Source of the DNA: RH-AL1 sp964244495
GTDB taxonomy: Bacteria > Pseudomonadota > Alphaproteobacteria > Rhizobiales > Beijerinckiaceae
Reading direction: 5' to 3'
DNA: 64,000 nt
NCBI GenBank assembly: GCA_964244495.1
Contig: CAXTIU010000006.1
Coordinates: forward strand, 124,001 to 188,000
A program made the position numbers and the translations under genes. Position 1 is the stretch's first letter; each line of letters begins with the position of its first letter. Shown here piece by piece: positions 8,080 to 14,924 of this stretch. Below the pieces are notes generated by a model. The model worked only from the letters and a program-made list of their open reading frames with translations, did not search any database and was not told the DNA's origin.

Positions 8080-8511
8080 TCAGGAGGCGTCGAGCGCGTC
8101 GAGGACGACCGCCTTCAGGCCGCCGGTGATGTCGTCGTGCAGCGCGTCGAGCGCCGCGCCGAGGTAGGAGCGGGCGGGGATCGTCGAGCCGGGGTGGTGG
8201 ACGCGCCGCGCGAAGGTGGTGCCGCCGGCGCCAGCGAAGGCGAGCGCCCGGGCCTTCACCGGCACGATGTCGTGGGCCGGGGTGCGGCCGCCGTACTCCT
8301 GGATCGCCGCGTAGGGCACGCCGGCGCTGCCGACGGCGGCGGTGACGGTGGAGGGGTCGGCGGTGAGCGAGGCGGCGATCGAGGCCTTCAGCGCGCCGGA
8401 GCGCGTCCGCAACACGTCGCCCGACAGGTTGGCCTCGACCTTGGCGAGGAGTTCGTCCTGCAGCATCGCCATCTTGGCGCGGACGGCCTCTCCGATGTCG
8501 GCATCGAGCAT
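8080..8511 (-). CDS. HK97 gp10-like head-tail joining / minor tail protein
   Basis: 143 residues from ATG 8511, with GGAG seven bases upstream. Recognisable features of the gp10 family: an N-terminal helix (AVRAKMAMLQDELLAKVEANL), described in part here, the TRSGALKASIAASL segment, PYAAIQEYGGRTPAHDI in the middle, and HHPGSTIPARSYLGAALD, where the 'G..IPARPFL' pattern marks the family. These proteins help join head and tail. The gene is 12 bases behind the connector gene and 10 bases ahead of the tail terminator. Confidence 0.82.
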   Translation of the reverse strand: MLDADIGEAVRAKMAMLQDELLAKVEANLSGDVLRTRSGALKASIAASLTADPSTVTAAVGSAGVPYAAIQEYGGRTPAHDIVPVKARALAFAGAGGTTFARRVHHPGSTIPARSYLGAALDALHDDITGGLKAVVLDALDAS

Positions 8512-8523
8512 GGTAGGTCTCCG

Positions 8524-9270
8524 TCACCGGGCGACGCGCCGGTAGGGCTGCAGCAGGCGGTCGACGATGTCGGGCATCGCCTTGACGATGAAGGATGCCG
8601 TCTCCTGGCCGCCCAGCGTCTTGCCGCTCTGGCCGATGCGGGTGCGGGTGCTGTAGCGGTCGGCGACCCACTCGCAGGCGGCCCGCGCCAGGTCGGCCGG
8701 CACGTAGCCGTAGGACAGGGTGACCGCCGCGCCGGCGTCCGTGGCGGCGAAGGTGTAGGTGCCGGCGACGACACTGTAGGGCGAGGGAACACCGCTCACC
8801 CCGGTGTCGACCTGCCAGGCCCCGTAAGGCGCCGCAGCAGTCACCGTGTAGGGCGGCGCCGATGGCACCACGGCCGGCTCGCCGGTGATCTCGTAGCCGG
8901 CGCGGTAGTCGACGGTGATCACGCCGCGCGGGACGGCCCCGTGCCGGAACAGCAGGGCTTGCGGTGCGCCCGGCGGCGCGGGGTCCGCCGCCTCGATCGC
9001 GAGCCGCCCCCGCCCGATCGCGAGCGACACCTCCCCCGCCGTGCAAGCGAGGAGGCGCGTGATTGGCCAGTGCCGGAGCATAGGCGCGGTGCCGCCGTCC
9101 AACGTCTCGCTCCAGGTGGCCGGCAGGAGGCTCGGCCGCCCGAGATCGGCGAGGATCGCTTGGCTGAGGGCGCTGATCAGCCCGGCGATGAGGCCGTCGT
9201 CGGCGGTGGTGGCGACGCCGAGCCAGGCCTTGCAGTCGGCCAGTGTCGTCAAGTCGTTCGGCAGGGCCAT
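8524..9270 (-). CDS. Head-tail connector protein (gp6-like) with inserted beta module
   Basis: 248 residues from ATG 9270, with GGAGGAG six bases upstream; in-frame codons further upstream lie inside the preceding gene and read as low-complexity Arg/Pro. The N terminus (LPNDLTTLADCKAWLGVATT, then DDGLIAGLISALSQAIL) and the C terminus (DLARAACEWVADRYSTRTRI) are those of gp6-like/adaptor proteins that dock on the portal. Between residues about 130 and 190 an extra beta region is inserted (SPYSVVAGTYTFAATDAG), resembling a stretch in the major tail protein. It sits after the capsid gene and a small gene, as expected. Confidence 0.75.
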   Translation of the reverse strand: MALPNDLTTLADCKAWLGVATTADDGLIAGLISALSQAILADLGRPSLLPATWSETLDGGTAPMLRHWPITRLLACTAGEVSLAIGRGRLAIEAADPAPPGAPQALLFRHGAVPRGVITVDYRAGYEITGEPAVVPSAPPYTVTAAAPYGAWQVDTGVSGVPSPYSVVAGTYTFAATDAGAAVTLSYGYVPADLARAACEWVADRYSTRTRIGQSGKTLGGQETASFIVKAMPDIVDRLLQPYRRVAR

Positions 9271-9289
9271 GGCGCGCTCCTCCGGGGCT

Positions 9290-9625
9290 TCACTTCGATC
9301 GGGCGAGCGCGCGCCGCAACGCGCCGCGCAGCATCGCGACGTCGGCGGCGGCGGGAGCTGGCGAACCGCGGGCGGCGAGCGCCGCGACGAGCTCGGCCCG
9401 CGACAGCATGTCGACGCGCCTTGGATCGATCGGTTTAGGATCGATGGGCTGGGATCCATCCCGTTTGGGATCGGGCGCGCTCGGCTCGGACGCCGGGAGG
9501 AGGCCGTGGGGCGCGAGCAGGACGCCTGCGCCGGGCTCGACGTCGACCGTTCCGTCGGGGGCTATCGCCAGCGCGCGGCCGGCGTGGGACACCCCGGCGC
9601 ATCCTTTGGGCAGATGATACCGCAT
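9290..9625 (-). CDS. Small phage protein of unknown function
   Basis: 111 residues from ATG 9625, with GAGG six bases upstream, just behind the stop of the capsid gene. The first 35 residues are ordered (HLPKGCAGVSHAGRALAIAP, then DGTVDVEPGAG). A Pro/Asp-rich linker follows (about residues 53-70, encoded by short repeats of ggatcgat-like words at 9420-9475) and then a helical tail (MLSRAELVAALAARG ... MLRGALRRALARSK) that resembles a SAP/HeH-type helix pair used for binding nucleic acid or protein. In related phages a small gene at this place encodes a head-fibre or connector accessory. Function not known. Confidence 0.6.
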   Translation of the reverse strand: MRYHLPKGCAGVSHAGRALAIAPDGTVDVEPGAGVLLAPHGLLPASEPSAPDPKRDGSQPIDPKPIDPRRVDMLSRAELVAALAARGSPAPAAADVAMLRGALRRALARSK

Positions 9626-9633
9626 CGCCCGCC

Positions 9634-11151
9634 TCAGCCGTTGCCGACGTTGGTGATGAGGGCCAGCGCCGGCGGGAAGTAATGCTGCAGCACCTCGTCG
9701 GTGTAGACCCCGTATTCGTAGCGGCGCGTGCGCAGCGGCCACTCGATCTGATAATAATCCTGCCGGGTGCGGATCTGCATGAGGTTGCCGACGCCGGCGA
9801 GCGGATAGGGCAGCATCGCGGTGGTGAACAGGATGGTGCCGGCCGGCATGTTGGGATGCACCCTGATGTCGAGCGTCGAGCCGCCCTGCATCGAGAAGCG
9901 GTTGAGGTAGGTGCGCACCACGATGCCGCCGCCGACCATGTCGTCGGAGACGTCGTAGACGAAGCGCTGCGCCGAGGCGGCGGCGCCGGCGACGATCTTG
10001 CGCGAGATGTTGAGCGCCTCCTGCGAGCTCACCCACATCGTGTCGGGCGACAGGCGGTTGGTGTCCCACATCGCCTTCAGCACGGCGTCGACCTCGACGA
10101 TGCCGCCGGTGCCGTCCGCCGTCAGCGGCGTGCCCTGCCCGGCCGTGCCCTGCGGCTGCACGATGATCGTGGCGCCGCTTCCCGACTTGAACGCCTGGGT
10201 GATCAAGCCGTCGAAGGCCAGCACGTTGAGCGAGTTGTCGGCGGCGCCGAGCGAGACGGCGGTCTGCGTGCCGGCCGCCGTGCCGTTGATCGCCACCGAG
10301 GCGATGGGGGTGAGGGCGCCGAGCACCTCCGCCCCGGCCGCGCCCCAGAACCAGGCGTAGCCGAGCGCGCCGGCGACCGGGGCGACCGAGGCGCGGACGA
10401 GGTGCGTGGCGTTGCCGTCGTTGGCGGTGGTGATGGTGGCATTGGCCGAGCGCCGCGCCGCGCCGCCGCCGAACGTGTCGGTGGTGCCGTCCGCGTTGGT
10501 GCGGGTGATCTGGCCTTGGATGCCGCCGGCGAGGGTCGCGTTGGTCAGGCCGTCGTGGGTCAGCGCCACGCAGATCACGCTGAGCGCCGCGTTGGCGGCC
10601 AGCCCGCCGCCGGTGCCGACGTCGCTGAGCGTCGGCGTCGGCGTGGTGCCGAGCGGCGACGAGGCGCAACCGCCCAGGATCATCGCCTCCTCGCCGAGCA
10701 TCAGGGACTCGAGACCGGTCTTGCCGGCGATGCCGCGAACGTCGTCGAAGCCCTGGCCGGCGTACTGCGCCTCGAAGTCGACGCTGGTCTCGACGCCGAG
10801 CCCCTTGTAGGCGGCGGTGTAGTCCTGCGTCGTCACCGCGAGCACGCCGCCACGGTTCGCCGCCGAGACGCCGAAGCGCAGCCCCTGGGTGTTGATGGCG
10901 GTGATCGCGCGCCAGTTGGCGGCGAGGCCGCCCTTGCCGCTGGTGCGCGGGATGATGTTCCGCAGTGGGGTCAGCACGGGGTAAAGGAACTTCGCGCCGA
11001 GTTCGAGGTCGTAGAAGGTGAGGCCGGAGGTGGCGCTCATGCCTTCGGTGAAGGTGCTCTTGGCGATGCCGCCGTTGGCGAACGAGGCGAGCGGCTTCTG
11101 CTGGGCGTTCTTGATGCCGGTGAGGACGTCGGTGACGCTGGTGACGGGCAT
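9634..11151 (-). CDS. Phage major capsid protein with inserted Ig-like domain
   Basis: 505 residues from ATG 11151. The N-terminal half (ELGAKFLYPVLTPLRNIIPR, AANWRAITAINTQGLRFG, GVETSVDFEAQYAGQGFDD) and the last third (DTNRLSPDTMWVSSQEALNI, GTILFTTAMLPYPLAGVGN, YQIEWPLRTRRYEYG) form the capsid core. Between about residues 165 and 300 lies a Thr/Ala/Gly-rich insert with the look of an Ig-like surface domain, which explains the length compared with ~300-400-residue HK97-fold capsids. It follows the prohead protease/scaffold gene. A hairpin lies in the 105-base gap upstream. Assignment rests on position, size and motif pattern. Confidence 0.8.
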   Translation of the reverse strand: MPVTSVTDVLTGIKNAQQKPLASFANGGIAKSTFTEGMSATSGLTFYDLELGAKFLYPVLTPLRNIIPRTSGKGGLAANWRAITAINTQGLRFGVSAANRGGVLAVTTQDYTAAYKGLGVETSVDFEAQYAGQGFDDVRGIAGKTGLESLMLGEEAMILGGCASSPLGTTPTPTLSDVGTGGGLAANAALSVICVALTHDGLTNATLAGGIQGQITRTNADGTTDTFGGGAARRSANATITTANDGNATHLVRASVAPVAGALGYAWFWGAAGAEVLGALTPIASVAINGTAAGTQTAVSLGAADNSLNVLAFDGLITQAFKSGSGATIIVQPQGTAGQGTPLTADGTGGIVEVDAVLKAMWDTNRLSPDTMWVSSQEALNISRKIVAGAAASAQRFVYDVSDDMVGGGIVVRTYLNRFSMQGGSTLDIRVHPNMPAGTILFTTAMLPYPLAGVGNLMQIRTRQDYYQIEWPLRTRRYEYGVYTDEVLQHYFPPALALITNVGNG

Positions 11152-11234
11152 GGGATGGCTCCTGGGTTGAAGGGGTTGAGGACGAGCGCCGGCGCGCCCT
11201 CGAGGCGAGGGCCGTGCGTCGGCGAAAAGCGGTG

Positions 11235-11250
11235 AGGGCGCGAGCGCCCT
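11235..11250 (-). terminator. Hairpin between protease and capsid genes
   Basis: Perfect 6-base inverted repeat AGGGCG/CGCCCT with loop CGAG, seven bases beyond the stop of the protease/scaffold gene. There is no U run, so it may be an mRNA processing or stability element, or a weak terminator, that raises capsid mRNA relative to upstream genes. Inferred from sequence only. Confidence 0.4.
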
Positions 11251-11256
11251 TCGGGT

Positions 11257-12264
11257 TTATCGGCCCTGGCGCTGCGCGAGCTTGATCGCGAGCAGCGACA
11301 GGGTGCCAGGATCGGCGAGCAGGGCGTCGACGCGCTCGGGCGACAGCCCGTCGTCCACCTTGTCGACGGCGCGGGCGGCCGTCGTGAGCGGGAGCGGCAT
11401 CGGCTGCTTCTCGATCGCTTCCAGCCTGGCGGTCAGGTCGGCGACCGATTTCGCGAGCTGGTCGCCGAGCTGGGTGAAGAGCTTGCCCATGTCAGCTTTC
11501 ACGAGGTCCAAGCCCGCCCTCAAGTCCGGGCCGGCGGTGTCGACGTGCTTGTGCGCGGCGCAGCTGGCGCCGAGGTCCACCGCCGTGTCGTGCATGGCCT
11601 GGATGCGGGCCTGGTCGGCGGCGCTGTTACGCGCGCCGACCTTTCCGACAGGCTCGGCGGCGCCGTTGCGCTCGCCCTCGTCATCGATCGGCCCGGGATC
11701 GTCGGGTGCGGCTGGCTTGGAAGGAGGCGCCGGCTCTCGCGGCCCCTTCGCTTCCCCGGTCTCCCGCGCGACCTCCTGGAAGCGTCGCCATTCGTGCGAG
11801 CCGTCGGCCTTGATCATCTCGAAGCGGGCCTGCGCGAGGCACGGCAGGTCGACCAGCGAGATTTCGTGCGGGTCGGCGGTGTAGCGCTTGGCGCCGGCCT
11901 CGTCGGTCCAGCGGCGAGCGTAGGTGCCGCCCTGGCTGAAGCCGGTGTAGACGCCCTCCGCCACCTTGCCCCACTCGGCGTCGTCGACCACTTTCGCGCA
12001 GATCTCGATCTGCTTGGCGGCGTCGTTGAAGGTCAGCGTCGTCACCTTGCCGGCGGCGACGTTGCCGTGCATGGCGCGCAGGTTGCCGAGCGACTTGCCG
12101 CCGGTGGAGGTCGAGATGGCCGCCGACCACTTCTCATAAAGGGGTTTGGTGGAGGCGTAGTCGCACACCTCGCCGGCGCGGTCGGCGACCTCGGCGGTCG
12201 CGACGCCGTAGACGAGGCGGCGCGCGGCGTCGACCTTGGTGATGGGGATGTCGAGGGGCAGCAT
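11257..12264 (-). CDS. Putative prohead protease / scaffold protein
   Basis: 335 residues from ATG 12264, with AAGGAG five bases upstream. The first ~170 residues (VDAARRLVYGVATAEVADRA, MHGNVAAGKVTTLTFND, GVYTGFSQGGTYARRW, ADPHEISLVDLPCL) resemble XkdF-like or other prohead serine protease domains; HEISLVD with a preceding 'GFSQGG' recalls the 'G.S.gg....evslV..p' pattern of those enzymes. The rest is a charged, helical, scaffold-like tail (LVKADMGKLFTQLGDQLAKS, VADLTARLEAIEKQ). A protease fused to a scaffold directly upstream of the capsid gene is a common arrangement. A catalytic triad cannot be assigned by eye. Confidence 0.65.
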   Translation of the reverse strand: MLPLDIPITKVDAARRLVYGVATAEVADRAGEVCDYASTKPLYEKWSAAISTSTGGKSLGNLRAMHGNVAAGKVTTLTFNDAAKQIEICAKVVDDAEWGKVAEGVYTGFSQGGTYARRWTDEAGAKRYTADPHEISLVDLPCLAQARFEMIKADGSHEWRRFQEVARETGEAKGPREPAPPSKPAAPDDPGPIDDEGERNGAAEPVGKVGARNSAADQARIQAMHDTAVDLGASCAAHKHVDTAGPDLRAGLDLVKADMGKLFTQLGDQLAKSVADLTARLEAIEKQPMPLPLTTAARAVDKVDDGLSPERVDALLADPGTLSLLAIKLAQRQGR

Positions 12265-12602
12265 GGAGGCTCCTTGGTGAACGAACGAAGGCCCGCCCCG
12301 CGCGGCGGGGCAGGCGTGTGGGGCGAGGGGGCGCGAGGGATACCGGACAGGCCCGGCGAGCGGGCTACGGGGCCGGCGGCTCGTCGGTGTACGTCCAACC
12401 TCGGCGGCCGATGGCGAGGCTGTCGGACTGGCGAAGGGCGGGCACCACGCGGCCGCCGCTACCGGCGCGGCATGGGGTCGGCCGTGAGGCTCTCGACGGC
12501 CGATCGGCTCGGGGCGACGTGAGGCACGGGCGGAGACACGCGATCGGAATGACGTCCAGGCGACGGAGCGATCCCGCGCCCTCCTGCCCGATCAAGGACT
12601 GT
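12265..12602. other. 338-base gap in the phage operon
   Basis: No supported gene. It separates the block of small duplicated genes from the protease/scaffold gene. A short minus-strand frame ends at 12365 with a plausible-looking peptide (SLAIGRRGWTYTDEPPAP) but has no convincing start or ribosome site. Composition is GC-rich like the phage core genes. It may contain further cassette relics too decayed to recognise. Confidence 0.4.
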
Positions 12603-13085
12603 CTATCGGAGAACCACGTTGCGGGATCCATCCAGGTCGATCGTCCTCTGCGGGTGGCTCTCGATGACCTCCTTTGGAACGAGCACCGCGTAGCGGAAGG
12701 ACCCCTTGTGATGGACGGCTTCGGCCGGGATCTGCTCGACCCGGTACGCCCAGAGGTCCAAGCCCGAACCTTTGTCGGCCCAAGGCGCGTCTTTGCCGGC
12801 CCGCACCATCTCACCATCGTACCAGGAGAACGCGACGATCAATCCCGCCGGGGCGTCCGCCTGGAACCGCTTCGCGAGGTCCAGGGCGCGTGGCGTCACC
12901 TGTATCGTGCCGGGACGCGTGCATTCCTCAAGAGGGACGGGCTCGTCACCGCTCGACGCCTGCTGTCCCGTCGCGGTTGAGAAAAGCACCAAGGTGACGC
13001 CTTTCCACCGGACCACCGTTCCACGGCCTCGCGGTTGAGGCGGGGTTTCGCCCCAGTGGCTTGTTACCCCGTCAACGATGACCAT
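12603..13085 (-). CDS. Third copy of the portal-partner protein, N-terminally extended
   Basis: 160 residues from ATG 13085, with GAGG five bases upstream. Residues from about 43 onward (SSGDEPVPLEECTRPG, then LDLAKRFQADAPAGLIVAFS, YRVEQIPAEAVHHKGSFRYA, SHPQRTIDLDGSRNVVLR) align without gaps to the two 118-residue partner proteins at 14555-14911 and 13788-14144. The position equivalent to their start Met is Ala here, so the N-terminal ~42 residues are extra. That extension contains GETPPQPRG, which faintly recalls the GFIPQPR ending of the portal tip. Function unknown. No signal peptide. It may be an immunity-like or chaperone-like partner whose tip gene has been lost. Confidence 0.6.
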   Translation of the reverse strand: MVIVDGVTSHWGETPPQPRGRGTVVRWKGVTLVLFSTATGQQASSGDEPVPLEECTRPGTIQVTPRALDLAKRFQADAPAGLIVAFSWYDGEMVRAGKDAPWADKGSGLDLWAYRVEQIPAEAVHHKGSFRYAVLVPKEVIESHPQRTIDLDGSRNVVLR

Positions 13086-13120
13086 GCTGCCTCACCCGAT
13101 CGAAGGGCTACCGACCCGAG

Positions 13121-13165
13121 TATATCACGAGGCCCGTCCATGGTGATCGTCTTCCGCGGGTGGAC
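13121..13165 (-). pseudogene. Relic of a fourth partner gene (3' end)
   Basis: On the minus strand this stretch reads HPRKTITMDGPRDI, which aligns without gaps to the C-terminal HPQKVIDLDGPRSVI of the partner protein at 14555-14911. No start codon or upstream body remains. It lies between the immunity-like gene (13204-13704) and the third partner copy, so it marks an earlier cassette mostly erased by deletion. Seen directly in translation; ancestry is inference. Confidence 0.5.
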
Positions 13166-13203
13166 GCCCCATCCCGCACGGATGTGGGCGTCCACCCGAT
13201 CCA

Positions 13204-13704
13204 TCAGGATCGCGTACACCAGACGGCGATGGCGATGTCGCTATACTCATCGACGATCGCGGGAATGTCCTGCTTGAGCTTCAGCCATCGGCAGAAGCGG
13301 CAGACCACGGCCGCCTCTTGATCCGTCGCCATCCTCCGCATGTCGAGGTCCTGGTTCTCCGACGACTTCTTGTAGGGGGAAACGGCTCCCGCGAGAACGT
13401 TGAAGAAGACGTCGATGAGGAAGTCCTCCCTGTCATAATCCGTGATGATCGACTTCATGTAGAGCGGGAGAAGCCAGAAGGACGCCTCCGTGTTCATGTA
13501 GATGAAAGCGACGAACACATGGCTGTGACGGTCAACGACGGCCTGGTGCTTGTGGAAGTACGCGTCGACGCGCTGCGCCTCCGAGTCGTATCCAAGCTCC
13601 ACGCCGTTTTCGATCAAGCGTCCTGCCGGCATGGACCGGTCGGCGAAGGCGTCCTGGATGGCTGCGAGGAGTTGCTCTTCCTCTTGGTTCATCTTAGTAT
13701 CCAT
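13204..13704 (-). CDS. AT-richer orphan protein, immunity-like (possibly DUF6714-like)
   Basis: 166 residues from ATG 13704 (ATG 13692 is an alternative; neither has a strong ribosome site). It begins MDTKMNQEEEQLLAAIQDAF and continues with ELGYDSEAQRVDAYFHKHQ, a hydrophobic middle (HVFVAFIYMNTEASFWLLPL) and an acidic end. The pattern of an initial helix with 'AI.dAFad', a short acidic loop and an aromatic 'EASFWLLPLYM' block recalls DUF6714-type proteins often found beside polymorphic toxins, but this is an impression. Its base composition, and that of the leader at 13705-13787, is clearly poorer in GC than the phage genes, a sign of recent acquisition. It is flanked by partner genes. Confidence 0.55.
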   Translation of the reverse strand: MDTKMNQEEEQLLAAIQDAFADRSMPAGRLIENGVELGYDSEAQRVDAYFHKHQAVVDRHSHVFVAFIYMNTEASFWLLPLYMKSIITDYDREDFLIDVFFNVLAGAVSPYKKSSENQDLDMRRMATDQEAAVVCRFCRWLKLKQDIPAIVDEYSDIAIAVWCTRS

Positions 13705-13787
13705 CCGCCAAGATCGATTTACTTGAACGTCCTGCAATTATATTAGTATCTTTACTGTACGCACCTTTCCGCTGACGGAAAAACCGA

Positions 13788-14144
13788 CTACCTGATAATT
13801 ACGTGGCCAAGCTCATCCACGTCAATCGTCTTCTGCGGATGGTTCGCGAGAATCTCATCTCGGATGAGTACTGCGTAGCACAATGATCCCGCGCGGCAGA
13901 TGGACTGCTCGGGAATTTGCTGGATGCGGTAGGCGCCAAGGTGTATACCGGGGCCGTTATCCACCCAAGGTGCATCTTTGCTGGTTCGTACTCTCTCTCC
14001 GTCATGCCAAGAGAATACAACGATCCATCCCGCAGGAATAGACGCCTGGAACTGCTCGGCGAGCGTCAGTGCAGGACGCGTGACCGTCATCGTGCCAGGA
14101 AGCCTACAAACTTCGATGGGAACGCGTTCGTCATCGTTTGACAT
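13788..14144 (-). CDS. Second copy of the portal-partner protein
   Basis: 118 residues from ATG 14144, with AAGAAGGG four to eight bases upstream, 11 bases behind the stop of the orphan tip gene. It is the same length as the first partner and aligns to it without gaps, with about 68 of 118 residues identical by eye; shared blocks are PALTLAEQFQASIP, GWIVVFSWHDG, PWVDNGPG, YAVLIRDE and HPQKTIDVD. It has no signal peptide or membrane segment. The layout (VT..AL..A..F, then GWIV.F, then ...IDVD near the end) faintly recalls HesB/IscA-fold proteins, but the Cys ligands are not in the usual places. Likely a cytoplasmic binding partner of the tip that precedes it. Confidence 0.65.
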   Translation of the reverse strand: MSNDDERVPIEVCRLPGTMTVTRPALTLAEQFQASIPAGWIVVFSWHDGERVRTSKDAPWVDNGPGIHLGAYRIQQIPEQSICRAGSLCYAVLIRDEILANHPQKTIDVDELGHVIIR

Positions 14145-14155
14145 GACACCCTTCT

Positions 14156-14533
14156 TTATCTTGGCTGCGGAATAAAGCCGTCCAGCCCTATACCGATGGA
14201 ACGTCGCTCGATGGTGCTTCCATCTGGGCAGTTATACTCTGCCCAATAGTGCATGATCCCGTCAATGCGAGTTTCGCTGTGCGAACCTTTTGTGCAGATG
14301 GGAACAACCTCCGCGACACGTTGGCGGTCAGTCGGAGCATTCGCAGACGCGGGCTGCGTCGGCGGCACCGGTGGCCCCGCCCCGCCTCCAGGCGCGAAGC
14401 GCCCACCCTGACCGTCCCCCGCCCCCGCCGGCCAGCGCGGGTGCGCGGCCTCGTCCCAATCGCCATCCTTGCCGAGCTTGGCCACGCCTGCCACCTGCCC
14501 CAGCGGCACGTAGCCCGCCCCCGTCAGCGCCAT
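14156..14533 (-). CDS. Orphan copy of the portal linker plus C-terminal tip
   Basis: 125 residues from ATG 14533 (a TTG at 14548 in frame is also possible). The whole product corresponds to the last 118 residues of the portal protein: MALTGAGYVPLGQ, a linker with WDEAAHPRWPAGAGDGQGG and RFAPGG, then the tip QRVAEVVPICTKGSHSE to GFIPQPR. The tip is about 80% identical to that of the portal (43 of 54), including two Cys (PIC and YNC) that could form a disulphide; the linker differs more. The first 40 bases are an exact copy of the portal sequence at 15243-15282. It lacks the portal body, so it is a displaced C-terminal module, either silent and usable by recombination or translated from the weak GAGG ahead of its ATG. 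Confidence 0.7.
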   Translation of the reverse strand: MALTGAGYVPLGQVAGVAKLGKDGDWDEAAHPRWPAGAGDGQGGRFAPGGGAGPPVPPTQPASANAPTDRQRVAEVVPICTKGSHSETRIDGIMHYWAEYNCPDGSTIERRSIGIGLDGFIPQPR

Positions 14534-14534
14534 C
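14495..14534. repeat. 40-base exact direct repeat, copy A (start of orphan module)
   Basis: Identical over 40 bases to 15243-15282 in the same orientation, 748 bases away; similarity continues at lower identity toward 14400. It covers the codons for MALTGAGYVPLGQ. Recombination between the copies would delete the present tip and first partner gene and fuse the second tip in frame to the portal body. Confidence 0.9.
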
Positions 14535-14554
14535 AGACCTCGAAACAAAGTCCC

Positions 14555-14911
14555 TTACCTGAGAATCACACTTCGCGGTCCATCTAGGTCGATTACTTTC
14601 TGCGGGTGGTCATCGACGACCTTCTTGGGAATAAGTACAGCGTAACGAAAGGATCCAGCATGGTGAACGGCTTCTTCAGGAATATCGCCGATCCGATACG
14701 TTCCGAGACCCATGCCTGGACCTACGTCCACCCAAGGGGAGTTCTTGCTGGCACGCGTCCTTTGACCGTCGTACCAGATGAACGCGACGATCCATCCCAA
14801 GGGAATGGAGGCTTGGAACCGCTCGGCAAGGTTCAAGGCGGGGCTCGTCACCCTCACAGCACCGGGAGGCGTGCAAGCTTCAAGGGAAATACCTTCGTCG
14901 TCACTCGACAT
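14555..14911 (-). CDS. First portal-partner protein
   Basis: 118 residues from ATG 14911, with CAGGAG seven bases upstream, 13 bases behind the portal stop. Key blocks: SLEACTPPGAVRVTSPALNL, GWIVAFIWYDG, WVDVGPGMGLGTYRI, AGSFRYAVLIPKKVV and HPQKVIDLDGPRSVILR. No signal peptide, membrane segment or known catalytic motif. It is the present partner of the tip fused to the portal. By position it resembles the immunity gene that follows the toxin tip in CdiA or Rhs systems; it could instead be an assembly chaperone for the portal C terminus. Confidence 0.7.
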   Translation of the reverse strand: MSSDDEGISLEACTPPGAVRVTSPALNLAERFQASIPLGWIVAFIWYDGQRTRASKNSPWVDVGPGMGLGTYRIGDIPEEAVHHAGSFRYAVLIPKKVVDDHPQKVIDLDGPRSVILR

Positions 14912-14924
14912 CGTCTGCTCCTGG

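Noticed and set aside
9682..11235. 517-codon plus-strand frame opposite the capsid gene
   Set aside because: Shadow of the capsid gene: repetitive Arg/Gly/Val composition and no ribosome site.
12365..12817. 150-codon minus-strand frame overlapping the third partner gene
   Set aside because: Mostly an alternative frame of the partner gene; only the last ~20 residues look protein-like and there is no start signal.
13705..13787. AT-rich leader as a phage attachment site
   Set aside because: It is AT-rich, but no direct repeat of it was found at the edges of the phage module and no tRNA is nearby.
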